Shown piece by piece: positions 60,490 to 64,000 of a stretch of 64,000 nucleotides of DNA. Source of the stretch: Bacteroidota bacterium (lineage in GTDB: Bacteria; Bacteroidota; Bacteroidia; Bacteroidales; VadinHA17); assembly GCA_029552825.1 (NCBI GenBank), contig JAKPDL010000002.1, positions 1 through 64,000 of the forward strand, written 5' to 3'. The notes under the pieces are model-generated. The model saw only the letters and a program-made list of their open reading frames with translations. It ran no database searches and was not told where the DNA came from. How positions within the stretch are numbered: the first letter of the stretch is position 1; each line of letters opens with the position of its first letter. The translations under genes and the position numbers were made by a program.

Positions 60490-62061
60490 ATGATTGAGAA
60501 CATTGATCTGAGTCTTGTCAGCTGGTCCAGGGCGCAGTTTGCCCTTACAGCAATTTATCACTGGTTTTTCGTTCCTCTAACACTTGGCCTCTCATTCATT
60601 ATTGCCATGATGGAGACAATTTATTACAGGACAGGCAGTGAGGAATGGAAGAGGATAACGAAGTTCTGGATGAAACTTTTCGGGATAAATTTTGCAATTG
60701 GCGTTGCTACCGGGATAATACTCGAGTTTGAGTTTGGCACCAACTGGTCGGCGTATTCCTGGTTCGTGGGAGATATCTTCGGAACCCCTCTGGCTATAGA
60801 AGGCATACTTGCCTTTTTCCTTGAATCCACATTTATTGCTGTGATGTTTTTTGGCTGGAACAGGGTGAGCAAAAGGTTTCATCTTGTTTCCACGTGGCTC
60901 GTTGCTATAGGGGCGAGCCTGTCGGCATTGTGGATACTGGTTGCAAACGCATGGATGCAGAATCCTGTCGGTATGACCTTTAATCCCGAAACAGCCCGCA
61001 ACGAGATGACTAACTTTCTGGAAGTACTTTTCAATCCTGTTGCAGCCGATAAATTCCTGCATACAATCACTTCCGGATTTGTCCTTGCCTCTGTTTTTGT
61101 TGCGGGAATAAGTGCATGGTTTCTGCTTAAAAAAAGGGAAACATATCTTGCTACACGAAGCATTCTTATAGCAGGTATATTCGGTTTTCTTTCTTCTGTT
61201 TTGCTTGCAATCACAGGCGACATGTCGGCCCGCTCGGTGGCAAAATATCAGCCGGTGAAGTTTGCTTCGTTCGAAGCACTCTATGAAGGGAAAAGCAGGG
61301 CTCCCCTTGTTGCAGCAGGAATACTCAAAAAGGGAGAAAAGGGAGTGGGAAGAAAAAACATGCCGGAGTTTATATTTGCAATAGAGATTCCCAACCTTCT
61401 TTCATTTATGACCGGCGGAAGTAAGGATGCTTATGTACCTGGTATTTATGACCATATTGAAGGGAACCCCCGGGCAGGAATACTTTCATTTGCAGAGAAA
61501 AAAGAGCGGGGGCAGAAAGCTCGTGAAACACTGCTGGAATATAAAAAGGCAAAAGAGGCAGGGGATGAGACAAAAGCATCGGATATTGCCGCTCTTTTTA
61601 CCTCAAAAGACTTCAGGGAAAACTATTTCAGATATTTTGGGTATGCTTATATAGACAATCCGGAAGATATCATACCTGACATCCGGGTATCTTTTTACAC
61701 TTTTCATCTCATGGTGCTACTGGGTTTCTTCTTTATACTTCTGTTTGCTCTTATGCTGTGGTTTTTGTTCCGAAATAATATCCGGAAGCATAAATGGCTT
61801 TTGTGGATAATGCTCCTTTCAATACCTCTGCCATATCTTGCCAGTGAGCTGGGGTGGGTGCTTGCAGAGATGGGCCGCCAACCCTGGATAATACAGGATC
61901 TCATGCCAGTATCAGTGGGTGTTACAAACCTTAAGTCAGGCAATGTACAAACCACCTTCTGGCTCTTTGCGGTTCTGTTTACTGCGCTTCTTATTGCTGA
62001 AATCTCCATTATGGTGAAACAGGTTAAGAACGGACCCGAAAAAACGGAGGAAAAGTTATGA
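60490..62061 (+). CDS. cydA: Cytochrome bd ubiquinol/menaquinol oxidase subunit I
   Basis: The 523-residue subunit carries the three haems of cytochrome bd. SRAQFALTAIYHWFFVPLTL near the start gives the haem b595 ligand His24; LHTITSGFVLAS gives a second His near 192; FHLMVLLGFF gives the haem b558 Met near 408; and GWVLAEMGRQPWII near 455-468 is the GRQPW motif. The Q-loop contains KYQPVKFASFEALYEGK and is of medium length. It reduces oxygen to water with quinol. cydB overlaps by 4 bases (ATGA). Confidence 0.97.
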   Translation: MIENIDLSLVSWSRAQFALTAIYHWFFVPLTLGLSFIIAMMETIYYRTGSEEWKRITKFWMKLFGINFAIGVATGIILEFEFGTNWSAYSWFVGDIFGTPLAIEGILAFFLESTFIAVMFFGWNRVSKRFHLVSTWLVAIGASLSALWILVANAWMQNPVGMTFNPETARNEMTNFLEVLFNPVAADKFLHTITSGFVLASVFVAGISAWFLLKKRETYLATRSILIAGIFGFLSSVLLAITGDMSARSVAKYQPVKFASFEALYEGKSRAPLVAAGILKKGEKGVGRKNMPEFIFAIEIPNLLSFMTGGSKDAYVPGIYDHIEGNPRAGILSFAEKKERGQKARETLLEYKKAKEAGDETKASDIAALFTSKDFRENYFRYFGYAYIDNPEDIIPDIRVSFYTFHLMVLLGFFFILLFALMLWFLFRNNIRKHKWLLWIMLLSIPLPYLASELGWVLAEMGRQPWIIQDLMPVSVGVTNLKSGNVQTTFWLFAVLFTALLIAEISIMVKQVKNGPEKTEEKL

Positions 62062-63179
62062 TGTCACATGCATTTCTTCAGCATTACTGGTGGATTGTGA
62101 TCTCACTGCTCGGCGGTCTGCTCGGTTTTCTTATGTTTGTACAGGGGGGACAGACTTTTATTTATTCATTGCCTGCAAATGCCATGCAGCGTAAAATGAT
62201 TGTAAATGCACTGGGCAGAAAATGGGAGTTTACATTTACCACACTGGTTACTTTCGGCGGAGCTTTTTTTGCCTCATTTCCACTTTTTTATGCCACAAGT
62301 TTTGGCGGTGCTTACTGGTTGTGGATGCTGATACTCTTTAGTTTTGTCATTCAGGCTGTTGCATACGAATACAGATCCAAACCCTCAAATGTCCTCGGAA
62401 GTAATACTTATGATATCTTCCTGCTTCTTAACGGTTCACTGGGACCATTTCTGACAGGTATAGCGGTTGCAACATTTTTTACGGGTGCCCACTTCTCCCT
62501 CGACAACCTGAACAGAGTCACCTGGCAGACAAATTTACACGGCCTCGAAGCACTTGCCGACATACGGAACATTGCTCTGGGATTTGCACTTCTTTTTCTT
62601 GCCAGGGTGAATGGGTTACTATTTCTTTTAAATACTGTTGATGATGAGGAAATAATTTCAAAGGCCAGAAACAAAGTACTTTTCAACGCACTCTTCTTTC
62701 TTGTTTTTTTCCTTTATTTCATACTTACGATTTTTCTCAAGGAAGGATTTGCAGTTGAACCAGCGACCGGAGAGATTTTAGTTCAGAAATTTAAGTACCT
62801 GAAAAACCTGCTTCAGATGCCGCCGGTACTGATTGTGTTTATTGCCGGTGTGGCAGGCGTGCTTTACGGTATTTATATTACAGTGTTTGCAGGAAGCAGA
62901 AAAGGCATCTGGTTTTCCGGCGCAGGATCAGTTATGGCTGTTTTTGCCCTGTTTCTTACTGCAGGACTGAACAATACAGCCTTTTACCCTTCTGTTAATG
63001 ATATTCAGAATTCCCTTACTCTGCAGAGGGCGTCCTCAAGCAGGTTCACGCTCGAAACTATGATGTATGTTTCATTTATTATCCCATTTGTTATTGCATA
63101 CATCTGGTATGCATGGAGGGCTGTTACACAACGCAAAATTACAGCTGAAGATATTGAAAAGGATGGACATGCTTATTAA
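62058..63179 (+). CDS. cydB: Cytochrome bd oxidase subunit II
   Basis: A 373-residue protein with about nine helices. HAFLQHYWWIVISLLGGLLG and FLMFVQGGQTFIYSLPAN at the N-terminus, GSNTYDIFLLLNGSLGPFLT (about 114-133) and the C-terminal SFIIPFVIAYIWYAWRAVT match CydB of the type seen in Bacteroidota. It begins in the cydA stop (ATGA) after a GGAGGAAAA ribosome-binding site. A small membrane ORF starts 20 bases after its stop. Confidence 0.95.
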   Translation: MMSHAFLQHYWWIVISLLGGLLGFLMFVQGGQTFIYSLPANAMQRKMIVNALGRKWEFTFTTLVTFGGAFFASFPLFYATSFGGAYWLWMLILFSFVIQAVAYEYRSKPSNVLGSNTYDIFLLLNGSLGPFLTGIAVATFFTGAHFSLDNLNRVTWQTNLHGLEALADIRNIALGFALLFLARVNGLLFLLNTVDDEEIISKARNKVLFNALFFLVFFLYFILTIFLKEGFAVEPATGEILVQKFKYLKNLLQMPPVLIVFIAGVAGVLYGIYITVFAGSRKGIWFSGAGSVMAVFALFLTAGLNNTAFYPSVNDIQNSLTLQRASSSRFTLETMMYVSFIIPFVIAYIWYAWRAVTQRKITAEDIEKDGHAY

Positions 63180-63199
63180 TACAAAAAGATTATAGACCA

Positions 63200-63364
63200 A
63201 TGTACCTTGATCAGCTCGTGATATACCTTACATGGCCGGCTTTTATAATCATAAGCTGGATAATAATAAAATCGGCACTCATTCTATACGAAAGAAAATA
63301 CCCGTTCAGGGATGCCGAGAGATCTCATTCTTCAGAAAAGGAGCCCAGGCAAGGGAAAGAATAA
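63200..63364 (+). CDS. Small single-span membrane protein after cydB (CydX-like candidate)
   Basis: A 54-residue ORF with ATG at 63200 and stop at 63362-63364. Residues 1-5 are MYLDQ, about 7-30 are a hydrophobic helix (VIYLTWPAFIIISWIIIKSA and on), then YERKYPFRDAE and a charged tail. A third, small single-helix subunit (CydX, about 30-50 residues) follows cydAB in many bacteria, and this has the right size, place and topology, but no clear sequence likeness to CydX can be claimed. The last 59 bases overlap the 3' end of pssA on the opposite strand. Confidence 0.6.
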   Translation: MYLDQLVIYLTWPAFIIISWIIIKSALILYERKYPFRDAERSHSSEKEPRQGKE

Positions 63365-64000
63365 TATATGCCGGTATTATAAGTGCAAAGCCTCTGGCAC
63401 CGAAAACTGCAACAAAAATAATACTCAGAGCTGCCATAATATACCTTGCCTCATTCCCCTTGATCTTCAAATTTTTTATTTTAAGCGAAATCATTGGCAG
63501 GTTGCTTACCATAAGCAGAGAGACAATGATAACGAAAAATATAGTTAAGAACTGATATTTTGTGAAAAGCGTCACAAAAAAGTTATCTGAATAGGCTGCA
63601 GCAAGGCAAAGCGATATAACTGAGAGGGCTGCTGCCGGGGTAGGAAGCCCTCTGAAAACAACCGACTGTGAGGTGTCGATATTGAATTTTGCAAGACGCA
63701 GACCGGCACAAACAGCATAAAATGCCGAAATCACTGCGTAAATTATGCTGTATACATTATTATCGCTGAAGAATATACCTGTACTGTAAATAATAATTCC
63801 CGGTGCCACTCCAAAGCTTACTACATCTGCAAGGCTGTCGAGTTCCTTGCCCAGGTCGGAGTATGCATTCAGAATTCGTGATGCAAACCCGTCGAGAAAA
63901 TCAAAAACCATGGCAGCAAGCACCAGCCAGCATGCTGCTGCCGTATTTCCTTTAATGATAAAAATAATTGATAAAAAACCTGATGCAAGGTTTAAAGAGG
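63306..64000 (-). CDS. pssA: CDP-diacylglycerol-serine O-phosphatidyltransferase, 5' end cut by the window
   Basis: The frame is open from the window end to the stop at 63306-63308, giving 231 residues of a membrane enzyme. The CDP-alcohol phosphatidyltransferase signature is seen as DFLDGFASRILNAYSDLGKE followed by LDSLAD (D-G-x2-A/S-R-x8-G-x3-D-x3-D), after the first helix NLASGFLSIIFIIKG. It makes phosphatidylserine from CDP-diacylglycerol and serine; psd (56453) then gives phosphatidylethanolamine and cdsA (55575) supplies the CDP-diacylglycerol. About 10-15 N-terminal residues are probably beyond the window. It converges on the small ORF after cydB. Confidence 0.93.
   Translation of the reverse strand, partial: SLNLASGFLSIIFIIKGNTAAACWLVLAAMVFDFLDGFASRILNAYSDLGKELDSLADVVSFGVAPGIIIYSTGIFFSDNNVYSIIYAVISAFYAVCAGLRLAKFNIDTSQSVVFRGLPTPAAALSVISLCLAAAYSDNFFVTLFTKYQFLTIFFVIIVSLLMVSNLPMISLKIKNLKIKGNEARYIMAALSIIFVAVFGARGFALIIPAYIILSLAWAPFLKNEISRHP

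Noticed and set aside
1-64000. CRISPR array, prophage, insertion sequence or rRNA operon
   Set aside because: I found no regularly spaced repeats, integrase, transposase or rRNA sequence anywhere in the window.

Overview
The window is a gene-dense chromosomal segment of a Bacteroidota bacterium, most likely of the order Bacteroidales. The evidence is the gene content (PorQ of the type IX secretion system, fused CcsBA, type B ribosomal protein L31, the rsfS-ftsH-cdsA cluster, DUF2851, DUF4492) and the promoters: well over a dozen genes, and both tRNAs, have the Bacteroidota -7 box TAnnTTTG, several with a TTG or TTTG box 18-20 bases upstream. Most of the content is housekeeping. No phage, transposase, CRISPR array or rRNA operon is visible.

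Layout. 1-9.2 kb: end of pyrF, a DUF2851 protein, rpsO, pnp, a deoxynucleoside kinase, a large OmpA-like/TPR lipoprotein, a TrmH-type methyltransferase and sucC without sucD. 9.1-17.7 kb: two CDGSH iron-sulfur proteins, priA, a DUF6165 gene coupled to a GT9 glycosyltransferase, a GH92 lipoprotein and a membrane protein. 17.8-21.8 kb: tRNA-Pro, a cold-shock protein and a three-gene ABC operon (NEW3-domain protein, ATPase, permease). 21.8-30.9 kb: a long minus-strand run from a DMT transporter through porQ, a beta-helix protein, cmk, ispH, pfkA, a DUF362 ferredoxin-like protein and a CDF transporter to yqeY. 31.1-36.9 kb: an electron-transfer operon (etfB, etfA, membrane iron-sulfur protein, CCG protein, acyl-CoA dehydrogenase). 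37-42.2 kb: M48 protease, GPP34 protein, cytochrome c and ccsBA. 42.2-45.8 kb: tRNA-His with a duplicated 3' end and a foldback element, a flippase, a GNAT-like protein and rpmE2. 46-58.4 kb: lon, coaD, a thioredoxin-fold protein, Nudix, pyrE, SRPBCC, birA, rsfS, ftsH, DUF2007, cdsA, psd and a flavodiiron protein. 58.4-64 kb: hsp20, an AI-2E family permease, DUF4492-cydA-cydB with a small trailing ORF, and pssA running off the end.

How the genes fit together. cdsA, pssA and psd make phosphatidylethanolamine. CcsBA can mature the neighbouring c-type cytochrome. The Etf operon can pass electrons from acyl-CoA oxidation to the quinone pool. Cytochrome bd and the flavodiiron protein both reduce oxygen, which suggests an anaerobe or microaerophile that meets oxygen (inference).

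The items most worth a second look are the small membrane ORF after cydB, the interrupted duplication of the tRNA-His 3' end, the cluster of four perfect palindromes between hsp20 and the AI-2E permease, the NEW3/ABC operon with strong Shine-Dalgarno sequences, and the two-polypeptide membrane module of the Etf operon.
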